Shown here: positions 31,180 through 44,600 of the stretch, piece after piece
How the letters are laid out: each line of letters opens with the position of its first letter
Numbering within the stretch: the first letter of the stretch is position 1
Assembly: GCA_033065855.1 (NCBI GenBank)
Contig: JAVXUO010002165.1
Coordinates: 248,001 to 312,000 of the forward strand
Direction of reading: 5' to 3'
DNA length: 64,000 nucleotides
Origin: Escallonia rubra
Taxonomy: Eukaryota > Streptophyta > Magnoliopsida > Escalloniales > Escalloniaceae
Notes under the pieces: model-generated
The model's input: only the letters and a program-made list of their open reading frames with translations
Told to the model about the DNA's origin: nothing
The model's database searches: none
Position numbers and translations under genes: made by a program

Positions 31180-33121
31180 CTAGAAGAAGGAGCGCTTGGC
31201 CGGAGCTCTTCCAACAGCGCGCATCAAGTTGGCTATTTCTAAAACCCTAGCCACTTTGGTTCCCCTCTTGGCCTCTGCTGATGCTCTTCTTTCCTCTGCT
31301 TTTCTGCGTGCTTTTGCTATATCATTCTGCATCTGCTCCAGGGCTCTTGCTCTTTTCTCCTCGAGCTTCCTCTTCAAAAGCCAAAAGCTTTGTGTTAAGA
31401 TATTGAAGCTCAATTTTTCACCCAAGAAAAAAACTTCGGAATATTTTGATCACCATTCAAGTGCTATTATGAAGGACTCAATGGCTCCATGAATTGGTGT
31501 AATAATTATGACTATGGTCTCAATAGTAATCAAAACTTACCTCACCAGAATACAGCATATATATCTATCAGAAGAATTAAATTACAATAAACATCATGTG
31601 ATGCTTATTATATTGCCTTCCAAGTTGAAATGTATGAAACGATACACATTGCTTAGTTTTATTCCTATTCCAGCAGATACAAATTCTCAAAGGAAACGAT
31701 GCTCTTCTTACCAACAGATAAAGAAGCGAAGATGCCTTAATTCTGAACAAGGCAAACTTTTCTTTGCATTTCTCAAAAAGAAAACTTATCCAAAAAATGG
31801 AACCACACACCAGTGTGAGACCGGACAATTCCTTTGCAAATTAAATCAACAAGACACCACAAAGGTGCTTTATCTGACAAAAGCTTAGACTTTATAGATA
31901 GGATCCCGTAAATTGGGAACAAAACAGAGCCCAATATGTACGCCATATCACTGAACTAAATATTCGTTTAAGACAACTCTTAAGTACTTTGTAAGAAGCC
32001 ATAAACAAAATTTGTTGCACTTGTAACATGGGAAAATTCCTGCTAGTTTCCTGGCAAACTTTGATTTCTGTTGTTGGTTTGGCAGAGGAAAGGGGGGTGG
32101 GGAGTGGGGTTGAGCGAAATCAGACTTAATTGTAAGTTATTCAGCTTCTGCTCCAGGTAAACTACAGTACTTGACTAAGAAATATGAGCATGACTACTCC
32201 TGCTGAATTATTAGTTTGGTGATGAGTCATATAGTCAGTGGGGCAATTTTGCTAGTCGACACTTTTAAGCTAGATTGCCCATATCTGCGGGTAACAGTCA
32301 CCCCACCAAGTTCTAAATAATTGACGATCTAATGCAATGATTTCCACGTCTTCCACCAAACATGCAAGCCATCACCTCACCAATCATGACTGTGCAGCAT
32401 GAATCAAAGAATTCTGAACTCAAGGTCAATTTCTCTGATTGATTCATCAGTGCTCTCAGTTGAAGGAAGCGATAACAACAAGTTACCGTGCATGGAGTAA
32501 AAATGATCAAAACAGACGTACCTCAACTTTCTTCATCCAAGAAGAAGACTTCTGAACCTGCTCACTCTCCCAACCATTGATGATCGCGTCCTCGCGCTTA
32601 AACCGATTGTTAATCTTCGAGATCTTAGCCGTCTGCCACGCTGATATCTTCGTCTCAACCTCCTCTTTCTTCACCCTTTGCACCGAAACCTCACTGTGAG
32701 TACTAGTCATCGCAGAGGAGACACCCGTTGAGCCACGCCTGGGAGATGCCACAGGGTCCAACGGATTGCTATCCGGCACAATAGCCAAAGGGTTGGATTC
32801 ATAGGGCATTTCATCTTCTCCGATCCTGCCCAAGTTGTTGCTCTGATTCGAGCCATCGTTTTCGCTACCATTGATTCCGACGGTCGACCCCGCGAGTACT
32901 AAAGCGTTGAACTCCCTACTCATAGTCGTGAAGTTTTCGCTCGAGGCGCCTTCGCTGCTCGCCATGGATAGAGATGACGATATGTGGCTACTTGTTTCCC
33001 AAGGACGAGCGCGGTTTATGGGTGGAGGGTGAGGCGGGGTTAGCGCATGGATGTCCCTGATATGTTCATCTTCATGATCTTGATCTTCTCTACTTGTGCT
33101 TGCTCTTTGATCATTCAACAT
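31180..33121 (-). CDS. Remorin family protein (group 4-like)
   Basis: Two exons: 33121-32522 and 31371-31180, with a 1150-bp GT-AG intron falling between codons. The product is 263 residues. The variable N-terminal half (residues 1-150) has an RDIHALTP motif and is rich in Ser, Asn and Pro. The conserved remorin C-terminal domain (about 151-258) starts KISAWQTAKISKINNRFKRE and continues as a highly charged coiled coil (KLEEKRARALEQMQNDIAKA) to the end, NLMRAVGRAPAKRSFF. Remorins are plant-specific, bind the cytosolic face of the plasma membrane through this C-terminus, and organise nanodomains in signalling and plant-microbe contact. There is no terminal Cys for acylation. I chose the ATG at 33121 because family members start just before the RDIHA segment; an in-frame ATG at 33247 would add 42 residues unlike the family. 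Group assignment is by resemblance only. Confidence 0.9.
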
Positions 33122-33539
33122 ATTGAGGGTTTTGGGAAGATGATGAAGAGGAAAAAGAGGATTAGAACCAAGAAAGAGTAGAGGGTTTAAGCATGGTCTA
33201 AATCGAGTGAGTCTACATCTGAGGGGGTGAAGCAGCCTGAGAGCCACACATGCACATAATTATGGAGAATTCCAGAGGGAGGTTTGAGGTGCAAAATGTG
33301 ACAAATAAAGGAGCTCAAAAGGGTTTGAATAGTCACAATCTTGTGTCTTTAGCATTTCTCTTTTTGAGGTTTGCCTTTTAGCCCATTTTATGGGAATTGT
33401 TTTCATTTACACCCTTCCAGCCGAAAGCTCTGCTTGCCACCAACATTGACCAATTTTTGAACGTACTACTCTTACTTTGTTCTTTCCTCTCTTCGGTTTG
33501 GTTGGGATAAAGGGTCTGATCAGCAGCAAACAACCTTGG
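33122..33539 (-). promoter_or_regulatory. Remorin upstream region
   Basis: Immediately 5' of the remorin start on the minus strand is a leader-like stretch with CTTCATCATCTTCC-type pyrimidine runs, then AT-rich DNA. A specific TATA box or transcription start cannot be fixed from the sequence. Confidence 0.35.
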
Positions 33540-33556
33540 AATTCAAATGCTACATC

Positions 33557-33695
33557 TTTTTTTTTTTGTCCAACGGGAACTACATTAACTAAATCACAAA
33601 AATACAACCTAAAAGCACACAAACGAACGTCTGGCCTTGAAAATAGCATACCAAAAGTACAACAAATAAAGCACAAGTTAAGACTTGACTCTGAA
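33557..33695 (-). mobile_element. Short retroposed fragment with 17-bp target duplication
   Basis: 139 bases flanked by exact 17-mers AATTCAAATGCTACATC (33540-33556 and 33696-33712). On the minus strand the insert ends in about 11 As, preceded by TAGTTCCCGTTGGAC. A long exact duplication and poly-A end are the marks of LINE-mediated retroposition. The tail resembles the 3' ends of plant L1 LINEs, so this is probably a 5'-truncated LINE or a SINE. It sits about 430 bp upstream of the remorin start and is recent, given the identical duplications. Confidence 0.85.
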
Positions 33696-33712
33696 AATTC
33701 AAATGCTACATC

Positions 33713-36700
33713 ATACAATGAACTTGAGCATCAAAATAAATGAGTCACCCAATTAATTTAAGTATCAAAAAAATCTGACATGAGTCACCTCTAATAGTTG
33801 AGTCATAGCTTTTTAATGATCCAGCTAGCCTAGTGTTTTTCATTTTTAATTCTTTCATGGTCACGTCAGCTTCAGAAATACCAATCTAAAATTCAATTTT
33901 AGTATAGTGAAGAGGGGAATAGAATTTTTATATACGATGGAGTATGTGAAAGGCTAGTAGCAGCAGGTAGTATGGTCAAACATATAAACTTACATTAAAA
34001 TTGAATGTTGAATTTAAAAGCATGTTTGAGATGATGAAAAGTCTATAACGTATGAAAATCGATAACAATCATCATATATAGTTGATATGCGATTTTGACA
34101 CCCTCCGTAACAATAGTGTAGAATAAGAGGTGATCTAAATCGGACTCTCACGCAAAGCGTGAAATATGAGGTAGCGACTTGAAGATCATTGGGCTTGGAC
34201 TGAGTCTAAATCTGATACCGTATTAAAGTCTAGTGTTCAACTCGTATGCATCTTCAAGAGTAGGAGAAGCCCACCAAGTTTAAAAAACAATCTCAATTTT
34301 CACACATAAACAACGTGGAACTTTAGTAGCTCACACCCCCCAACCACCATTTATAGTCTTCGGGAGTTAATAGCTAGCACCTCTGTCTTTGTGAGTTAAT
34401 AGCTGCCACCTCGATCAGCATTTTCACACCTCTAAAATTTTCTCAACTGTTATGAGAAAATGCTCGTCACAAAATTGCTGAATTGAGTCATGCTTTTTTT
34501 CGAAATCAAGTTGCCCTCTTCAAGTATTGATTTCTTGAAATTATTTGATGCTTTGATGTTAAAAAGATAATAATGGGAAAACCAGTGCTCACAAGGAGGC
34601 TCGGGTGAACCAAACATGTAGCATAAGTTTAAGCCAGTAGGATTTAAATATACTCATGTATTAGTATTATTTTTCATACTTATTAGATGTTGGATTTACT
34701 TTCCTTACACGTGTATCTTAACGATCTCATTCTCACGTGTGAGTCTACCTACCACAAAAGCTCCTCTTAAGTCCTACTGTTATTTTTTTTTTATAATAAG
34801 AAAATAACATCGATAAATAAAGGTTACAGAGATTTTCAAGTTACCTAAGACATCAGTTTTTTCTATTAGGTCACGACATCGTACACATTACAATCAAGTT
34901 AGAGTAGAGCATATTCTACACTTTAGCTCAACTTACATCAACATGCCAAGTTTAAAGTTTTACAAATAATACCAGAAAAGTAGAAACAATAACCTACAAT
35001 CAAGAATCACCGTTCTTTCAAAAGCAGCAAACGACACGAGTGCAAAGACCTGCACCAGTCGTGTACTTTGATACCATGTTATGCAGAGATGACAGAGATT
35101 CAAGTACCAATAAGGAGGTCCAAGTATACGTAATGAAGCAAAGTTGACCAAAAAACCGAAGTCAATTACTCTTGAAATCCATACAACTATTTTAATTACA
35201 TTTTAGGAACTTACTCAACGCGCTAACACCTTTCATATGTACACCTAAACATTAGAACTGTTTGTAAGTAGATAAGGGGAGTTCGACATAAATCATCCCA
35301 CAAAGAAAAATGGTAACGGACATCGGTCAAAGTGAAAAGTGATAGGAGATAGAGGACTACGTGGGTAATATGGCACATCATATTTAGGGCCTTCCTCGTA
35401 ATTCCTTAAAATTTGTTAACGATTTAATTGTCGGCCATAAAGTTTTGTCTAAGCAATAGGGCCACAAAATTAGGTACCCCTAAGGCCAATCACCGGCGGA
35501 CGCGTGTCGAGCTCCCGTGCGGATGGAGATCCTACGTTAATGGCACCCATGCACAGTCGTTCCTCCTCGACGACACGTGTACGGTAACACTTGGGTGACG
35601 CGTCTTGGGTTTTCAAGATGCCCACGTCTCTCAATGATGAAGAAGAAAGTTTACCTTATCACAATAATATAATAATAATAATTTGCAATTATGTCCTTTT
35701 TATCTTGTGACATACTACAAGACGTTCAAATTATCCCATCTGTTTCCTCTGTTCGGTGTCGGCGAAGAGATTTTGTCTGTGACCACCTTATAATATAATA
35801 ATAGAAATAGTTTACGGTCGATCTCTGTACGATATGTTTAATGAGCGACCATCATTTATCGTTCCATAAAGAATTGTAGGCTCTTTTACAATCTAAATTG
35901 CAGCTTAAGCCTTCCGATTGGATCAACTCAATTACATCAGAAACAAGAGATTAAGAACAAGAAAAACCTACGCTCTATTGCATGCATAGGGATTAGACCG
36001 TCTGTTGGTGAAGTCTGTCCAAATATTTTTTGAATCTAATCTTCTCTCAGTATTTTATCGCAACGATAGGATCCTGAGAGGTACGAGAGTATAGGCAATT
36101 ATCATAATGTTTGGTAATACGCAAATCTATACTCAGTGTGTACCAAAAAGTAAGACATGTTTGATGCCATATGTTGATGAATCCAGGTCGCACACTCTAG
36201 ACACCATCGTTTTCTTTTATAAATCTTTCAATCTAAATCGCTAACTATTTGATCAAAGCACAAACAAAAAGAAAAACACGGATGCCTCCATCGATAAAGT
36301 TATCGGAGGAACTCTGCGCTGTATAGTCATGAGAATTTCGCACCAGAAAATATTTAAGGAAGCTTTTTCTTCTTGAAATATAACCAATAGATTGTGCACA
36401 CTTGGCATACGACTGTGCACTAAACCGTCTTTTGATGTAATGGAAGTATAAAAATGTGAAAGGTGGAATGTGACATTTGTGCATATTATTTTCATTAATA
36501 AATAATAAATTTGGAAACAGGTGTTGGGGATTCTATTGGAACTTAGGTACATGAAAATGACATACATAAAATGACTGATATTTGTTTATCAGTTGGTGAT
36601 GGGTAAATGTAAATCAATCACAGCTTGATAAAAATGATGATAATGTGAAGCTGACACCTACTTTGTCATCACATGTTGCTAAAAAAAGGTAATTAGGTGA

Positions 36701-37078
36701 GATTACTTTTCCTTTTATAAGCACTTGGTGGAATTTACTTCTTTTCTACTAGTTTATGGTACTTATTTAAAAACAAATCGAGACAAAAGTCGTCATGTAT
36801 TCTAAACTATTGTCGTTTCTCCAGTTTAGTCGTTCAACTAATTTTATTCGCCGTTATGATCCTTTAACTTACAAACGTTAACCATATCAGTCTTTAGTCT
36901 TTACTCATTTTCCATCCAAATCTTAACGTTTGTGGCCTCCACAGTAGAGATACTGGAATCATTTTTCTCAACAAGAAGTTCCTTAATGGTCACTGAACTT
37001 ATGTATCTTTTCATCGCGGATGAAGATTATTGACTTGACTTCATATTTTGATTTTGAGAGATGAAATGCAGTACAAAA
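33713..37078. other. Gene-free spacer upstream of remorin
   Basis: No coding gene recognised. At about 34780-35160 there is a poly-T run followed by sequence with a reversed PBS-like TTTGATACCATGTT (about 35068), weakly LTR-like. At 35490-35640 the DNA turns GC-rich and contains several ACGCGT/ACACGTGT boxes. Otherwise AT-rich and featureless. Confidence 0.5.
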
Positions 37079-37090
37079 TGAACAATAAAT

Positions 37091-37232
37091 AACCCAAAGG
37101 GGTTGGTTGAGTTGGCAAGGGGCCTCGAGGAGGGACCCCGAGGTCTCGTGTTCGATTCCTCCCTCCCCTTAGGGTTACCCATATTTGTAGTTCTATTATT
37201 TCCCAATTTGGGAAATTCAAAAAAAAAAATTT
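37091..37232 (+). mobile_element. tRNA-derived SINE
   Basis: About 142 bases with a box A-like TGGTTGAGTTGGCAAGG and a box B GTGTTCGATTCC in tRNA order and spacing. An unrelated body (CCCAATTTGGGAAATTC) follows, ending in A10. Flanked by exact 12-bp duplications TGAACAATAAAT (37079-37090 and 37233-37244). The RNA polymerase III boxes, A-tail and target duplication define a SINE. It is too diverged in the acceptor and anticodon regions to be a working tRNA gene. Confidence 0.88.
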
Positions 37233-37244
37233 TGAACAATAAAT

Positions 37245-38638
37245 TAAGGATGGCCCAATTGCCTTGGGCCATTTAGCCTAACCCATTTATGATTTTCTTA
37301 GCGTTGTGTTGGGCTGCCTGAAATTTGGGGGAAAAGGAACCTACGTTGGGCTTTAATATACTTGGCTTCTATTGGGTTGGATCCTAAAGGCAAATGAAGT
37401 AAACTTTAGCAGGCCTAAGAAGGTCTACAAATCTGAGCAGGCCGAAGATTTGTTGTAACCCTTTAAATAGAATATCCAAGTTTTGAGCAGGCCCAGTACA
37501 AGCACACATAATTAGTTTTAATTAATTGTCATGTAAAGCGGTAAAGTACTATTTAATTATTAGAGTCTAATATAACAAACAAAAGTATCGTTAAATGGTT
37601 GATTCATATTACGTACTTAGAGTCGCTCTATAATTCTAGCTACGTACTTGAATTCTGCTACCATAGATCGCTGTATACCATATAATTGATAATAATTACA
37701 CCGAATAAAACCTTTTTGGCTGAACATAAAAAAATATATATATATTTGCAAAATCCAAAAGTATCTCAGCGAGAAACTCTCATTGCAAAACTACGACTAA
37801 ACTTATTTATTCTGGTCGTGTGTGCGAAGGCATATTACGTGGTAGTCAAGTTGGTCAATTGACCACCTTGGTTTTGGTAAAAGAGCATTTTCACTCTGCA
37901 TTATCGCCAATAACTGTTGAAATTGATAGTGTTTCGAGGTGTATTAACTATTGACCGCCTTGATTTTGCAAATCTTATACTTTATTAAACCTGGATCACC
38001 TTACCTTTTAATTTTGCATCTGCAAATAGTGATAAAACCAAGAAAGCAGGGTTAAATCGCTATTACTTGAGAAACGGTTATGACAATAATAGTAATAATA
38101 AAATAAAAACGCAAGTGTAAACGAGTTGAGTTAATGGCAACTGGGCAAGGTGCCGGATTCGCTCCTGATAACATAAATGCACAATTTCCTTCGACTTGTC
38201 GATCGAGTTAATGCTCGCTCTCTAGTTGATAGCTCTAACTTGTCTAGGTTGGGACTCCTATATGAACGGACGGTTGCTCTGCTAGCTATTGCTTTGTGTT
38301 TGTATCAGTTTCTTGTTTTTGTATCGAGGCGCTTATGGAGGTCTATGTCTATATTTATTTTTAACTAAAACTCAACCTGGTGATTTAAGGGTGGTGTTTG
38401 TAGTGGACAGCAGCAGGGAAGAGAGCCATACATTTGAGCTTGGCTATGCCCACAAAGAATATACCATTATTATTATTATTAGCAAAATAACCCAAATAAA
38501 CATCAGCCTCTCTTCTCTTGTTATTGACGTACTCGAAACAAATCCTCAGTAACGTAACGACTAACCACCTCTCACTTTGCCCTCATCCTCCATTGCTCTC
38601 TTTCTCTCTGAAACCCACGGAGAGAGTGAAGTGAAGCA
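37245..38638 (+). promoter_or_regulatory. Upstream region and leader of the TypA gene
   Basis: AT-rich spacer leading to a pyrimidine-rich leader (CTCTCTTTCTCTCTG at 38596-38610) directly before the TypA start codon, as is common for chloroplast-protein genes. The start context GCAATGG is favourable. A definite TATA box cannot be assigned. Confidence 0.4.
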
Positions 38639-41600
38639 ATGGAGATGGCAATTCCCATGAACAACTCTATCATCACTGCAGCCACTTTCTCTGCAAACCC
38701 TAACAACCCCACTAGGAGGAGCTTTTCTTTATCTTCTCCTCATTTGACAACCCAGCTCTTTTGTGGCACCCTATCTTCGTCTTTGACCTGCAAACCCCAG
38801 TTCAGTTTAAGTAAAAGAAACCCAGTTGGGTCCTTTGTCAAATGTTCAGTTTCTGAAGCCACCGAGACAGCTACTGGTAAATTCGATTGTATTCATTCAC
38901 CGTCTGAATTTCTTACTTGGTTTATACTTTACACTACCTCTGTTCCATTGGATTTACTCATGTGACTTTCTTCAAATTCGTAAGATAAGTATAGTGTCAT
39001 GTAAACATCGAATTGAACTCAAAAAATAGTTATAGAATAAATAAATATCATTTGGCAAGTCAAACCACGGTAAAACAATAATTGAAGCCAAAACTTACGC
39101 TTGCTGCAGTTAGTTCAAGAATTCGCAAAAGGTCAGATGGAAATAAACCAATAAAACTGAGGGAGTGATTTATTGTGTCATATTTCGCTGGTAATCTGTT
39201 CTTTGGGCAGTCTCAGCTAGGTATTATCAGATTTTTTTTTTGAATGATCAAGTGAACATCAACTCATAATATGTTTGCTGTTTGTGTGTGTTAGGGCTTT
39301 GTCAATTTTAGGGTCATGGAGCAAGAATACTTAATTGGGCACACTTTGTTGGCTTCAAGCCAAGTGCCACACAGCAAAGTTGCTAGAACTTAATCTTGCA
39401 TTTGAGGATTTTAGGAGTTTAGTATTCGACCAAGTTGATTCGTGTTTGATTTTTTTGGGAGAGAATTTTGAAATTGAAAGATCAGAATCTTACATATCAC
39501 TTTATCAAAACTCAGCGATCTAAGTACAATTACTCTCTCTCTATATATTTTTTTCATTATCTAAGTAGAATTAGCACTCCTTTAATGCCTTGTAAATTTT
39601 AAAAAAAATTGAATCTGTCTCGAATCAACAAGTACTCATACATCGTCTTTATTCTCAGAGAGAGAGAGTAAAAAATGGAAGGAACAGAGTGAGACTATAT
39701 GGTTTATAAAATCATCCATGGGGATAAGATTGGTTGTACCTTGCGTGGTGTGTTTTGCAATCTCCCAAGGGGTGGCAGAGGTATGAAGTTCAAGTCTTCC
39801 TGTGGACTTCAGTTTACCATTCATAGTGCAAAATCAAAAGTAGTGAAATAGAAGAAAAAACAGAGGTGCATACATAGAGCATGTTCCAGCCTCGCTCGTA
39901 TGCATATTGTGTGTTGTGAGTGTGTCTGTGTGTGTGTAAGTGCAGTGATTATGAAAAAAGATGCGTGCTTCTATGCGCCCCCTTGTAAATTATTTTAACA
40001 AGTGTTCGCGTTGGACTTGCTTATTGGAGATTGGTGCTCTTGTGAACACTGTTTTGCTTTACAATCTCAGAGAGAAGAAGCAAGTTAACTAGGAGAAGCG
40101 ACATAAGAAATATAGCGATTGTTGCTCATGTAGATCATGGAAAGACAACACTGGTGGATGCAATGTTGAAGCAAGCGAAGGTAACATTTCGAATAATAAT
40201 CTATGCACAGTCGTTTTTATTTTTGTGCTATACTCCTAAACATGCTACCTGTGAACCGTTGTCAAGTTTTTTTCTTTACTTGAAATTTAAAACCATTACT
40301 TCTACTCTTCCCAATGAATCGATGGATATTAATAATAGAAATTCTGTTAGTAGGAATGTAAAGATGGCAAAGAAAAGAGATCCTCTCAAACTAAGCATGA
40401 GTTCCTGCTCCCTGATATCTCTGAACATGTTAACAATATATAAGTTAGGCTTGTTAATTGTAGTTTGACAAATATATTACCATTTGTTTGGCTTAATTAA
40501 TCAGCTGAATTAAGTTTTACTCTGCAATCATTTTCCCATTTTCTGGTAGGTAAACCTCTAAGTTCTACATCGGTTTGGTTTGTAGAGCCTTGCATTACGT
40601 ATCTAATATCCAGCATCATCCTCACCGTTATTTATATTTTTCTTATGACTTCCTACACTTTCCTGACGAGTTTTCATATATCTTAATTTAAGTTTTTTCT
40701 GGATAGAGTTTAACAACTACTCCTGACTTTATTTTTCCAAGCAACAAAGTTCAGGCCAGTGCTAAAGTTATTAAATTATTGCCACTAAGATGTACACTGA
40801 TGTTTATGTTTTAAACTACTTGAGTTACAATGCCTCTGACAATTTTTCCTTTTAGGCAAAATGATGTAATTATTAAATTGTGGCGAGGGTTGTCTTCAAA
40901 TTCCCCCATATTCTATGTGATCTTAGTGTGAATGAGTATCGGTCCACTCATGGAGGTCTCAACCCGGCATAAGGCATAGGATGATCTATTGCTTAAGTTG
41001 CATCATCACAGCTTCAAATGAAGGAAGCTGGTTGTTTTCTATTTTTTTGTTGTTGTGATATAAAGGTCGTATACACAGCAAATCAGATTCTGTAGTTACA
41101 GTTTTGGTCATAGGTGATTGTATTTGTTCATGTGATCAGGTATGATGTACTTATGTCATTGGTGATCCTTTTGCAGGTATTTCGTGATAACCAAGTCATG
41201 CAGGAAAGGATAATGGACTCCAATGATCTAGAGCGTGAAAGGGGAATAACAATACTTAGCAAGAACACATCAATTTCTTATAAAGATACAAAGATAAATA
41301 TAATTGATACACCAGGTCACTCTGACTTTGGAGGAGAAGTGGAACGCGTCCTTAATATGGTGGAGGGAGTTCTTTTAGTGGTAATTTGGCAGACTCTACT
41401 TATAACTTGTTAGTGTATTGATAGCATCCTGACATAAGTTTGGTTGTGCATCCAAGTCTTGGTAGTCATTCCAGTAAATGGGAAAAAGAAGCTCCTCAGT
41501 GGCACATAGGCTTTGAACCCCAGGAGGTTCTAGCCAATTACGTGGTTACTTTGAGCAACTGATGCTTATCAATAAAAGCTTCTAGTAACTTCGAGTATAT

Positions 41601-44600
41601 GTGCTGAGTGATGACCGTAAAGCATAGAAAGAAAAAAGAGGTGGATTCCTTCAGTTACCTTGCTTAAACTTGAAAGCTAGAGTTTGCCACCTTTACTCTC
41701 TTTCCTTCCATATCTCAAGTCTTACCTGTAAGATGGTCCTGTGATGATCATTTCTCACTTTTTGTTCTCTAGATTCTCTTCTACTTGTGTTTCCAAGATG
41801 GGTGTTATTCTCCTCGTGTAGTGGTATGTGCTTACTCAGTGTCTGCATACATGGCTGGGCTATTACACTCCATGACTAGTACATGATATTTTCCATGGTA
41901 GCTTTATCTGGTTATACCGTAAATTGGGTTAGCACATTAATATCAGAAAAAGGAAATGCCTTTAGAGCAGTTCACTACATCTATGGCAAAATCTCTCACC
42001 TTGTCTCCTGTTTTCTAATATCTGTTTCAGATTCGATCTTTAAAATAAAGGTGATATATTGTTTATTGAATGGTGAGGGATATCCTAGTGAGAGGCTTTC
42101 CAGCTAGCCAAACATGCATTGTTTTAGTTTCTTTGGCAACGGTCATTTCATTTGTCTAATCTCGTGAATTTCTTTAAAAGATGCATGTTGTCCTTCCATC
42201 ATTCTTTTAGATACCATGGCCTACACGATGGCTGTACTTCATGTGTGTATACATGAGAAGAGAATTGATGTGTCTTACCCAACATCAACTATGTCGGGGG
42301 ATTACAATTTGACTTGTTATCCATATTTTTAGCAACCTAGAAGAGAAACGAGTAACTCCTTTTTGCACCTTGACATGACTATTATATCACACAACTGTAA
42401 ACAATGTACATATGTTCTCTTATAAGTTTATACTAATTGAAATATTTCCACCTAAAATGTTGGACTTAGAGAACTCTGGAATCGAATAGTTATAAGATGA
42501 TGCATGTTAAATCTTTTCCCAAAATAACAAGCCTTCATCTTATTGACATTATAATTTTCTGTGACAACTTAAGTTTTCAATGTTTTGCAGGACTAGAAAA
42601 CCTATATGATCTGTTTTATCCTTTTCCTCCCCCCAAACTTGCTGTGCAGATCTGTGCTCGAGCCCCTTGCAGTCTCTCCACATTTTCTCCATGAAAACAC
42701 CCCACCTTGCCTAAGCAAGTTCCCTTGAGAAACTATCCAATAGGAATTTTTCACGCCTTGGCTTCCATTGCTTTTGTATTTAAAATTCACAAAAAGATTA
42801 GAGGCATAGAGGTAGGGGGCTTTAAGTATGCTCCCAAGGAGGTGCAGATATGGGCAAGATTGCACTTACAATTGCATGATTGTTTGTTGAGCTAGTTAGT
42901 TATCAATGTCAAACGTGCATGTAACTTTTCTGTCCATGCTTATTATTTGAGTACCCCTTATCTGAGGTTACTGAGCTAGTATACCACGGTCATGTCAGGG
43001 CTGTACTCGTGCTTGACTGACAGCACAGATTCATCCTTATAAATTAGAAAATATGAATGATAAAGAAAATAAAGTTAAAAAAAAAAAAAGAAAAGAAGAA
43101 GAGAAAATCAAATTTGGTTTTTGGTGGCATTTACTTTTCCCATTTTAACTTCTTTATGTTTGTCTGCCCTGTGTGCTATGCCGTTGTATGTTACCAGAAT
43201 GGATATATTCTTTGATAAGAAAGTTCATTTGACTGTCCATTAGTAAGTAAATGTGTCACTTGTTTTCAGGTAGATTCTGTTGAGGGCCCAATGCCGCAGA
43301 CAAGATTTGTTTTGAAGAAAGCTTTAGAATTCGGCCATGCTGTTGTTGTTGTTGTTAACAAGATTGATAGACCTTCTGCTCGTCCAGAATTTGTTGTCAA
43401 TTCAACATTCGAACTCTTCATTGAACTAAATGCATCAGATGAACAGGTACTTGAGTAAGTGGTTGAAATTGACAAATTCCTAGCCTTGGATTTAAAGAAG
43501 CATGAACAGGATTATATTTGTCTGTCAATTATTGGACCAGGATGTAGAAGTAATCTTATTTGTTGAGGAAGTGTCATGCATCTATCTTCATATTCGAGGA
43601 AAATTTTGGTTTTCTTGTTCAACCAAATAGTTAAGACTTAAGACTATTCCAACTTCCAAACACGGAGGGAAGCGAGGAGTTGCCGCCTTCTACTAAAATC
43701 CCGGTTTTTGTCTGGAATTCAAGTAAAAGTTCATGCTATCTTGAAGCAACAAAAATAAAAGATTTGTGCTGGAGATACTTTCACTTCAATTTTCTTTGTA
43801 TATACAGTTAAGCTTGCCGGTCTAAGAAGTGAGGATGTAAAGTTTGATATCTGAGCTTGTTTTGTGCAGTGTGATTTTCAAGTAATTTATGCAAGTGGCA
43901 TAAAGGGCAAGGCTGGACTTTCTCCTGAGAATATGGCAGAGGATCTGGGACCACTATTTGAGTCCATAATTAGATGCATACCAGGACCCCATATTGACAA
44001 AGATGGGGCACTTCAAATGCTTGTTAGTTTTCTACTCTTTTTCTCTTTAGTTTATATTTTCAATCTTTGCCTCCTCTTTTTTAACTTCTTATGCCATCTG
44101 ACATGCATTATAAATGAACGACAACTTTCACACATAAGAACCAAAAGCGATTTCATGGTAGATACGGTGGTGATAGGTATGATAGCGGGGTACAGGATCT
44201 CTCTCATTAGTCAACTCAGCTTTCCTCAGCAAGGCTCTTGCTCTGATACTTCTATGCGCTCAAGTTTCTTTTTCTCTGTAGTTCTAACAAAGGATTTGCG
44301 CATGCTGTCTTTTCCTGGGACATAGGACTAGACAGGACACTAAGCGCAACGCTGACTTACAAGGCTATTAAGCATGATATACTTTTATCTGGCCCATCCT
44401 CTAAAAGGTTAAGCTTTCAGTACAACTGGTAACTTAACAGAGGCACAATGAATACTCAATCCAACTCAATCAAGCCTTTATTTCCACTAGTTGAAGCTCC
44501 TTTCACTCACCCCCCCCCCCCCACCCCCTACCGCGCTGGGGCCGCGTATCCAAATGCATCTTCTCTGAAGTCCTTTACTGTCTACTTTTTCTGATGTTAT

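Noticed and set aside
37091-37170. Functional tRNA gene
   Set aside because: Boxes A and B are present, but acceptor and anticodon arms do not pair convincingly, and the A-tail with a 12-bp duplication marks a SINE.
41114-41413. 99-codon frame with GTPase G2/G3 motifs as a stand-alone gene
   Set aside because: It is exon 3 of the TypA gene with intron sequence attached at both ends.
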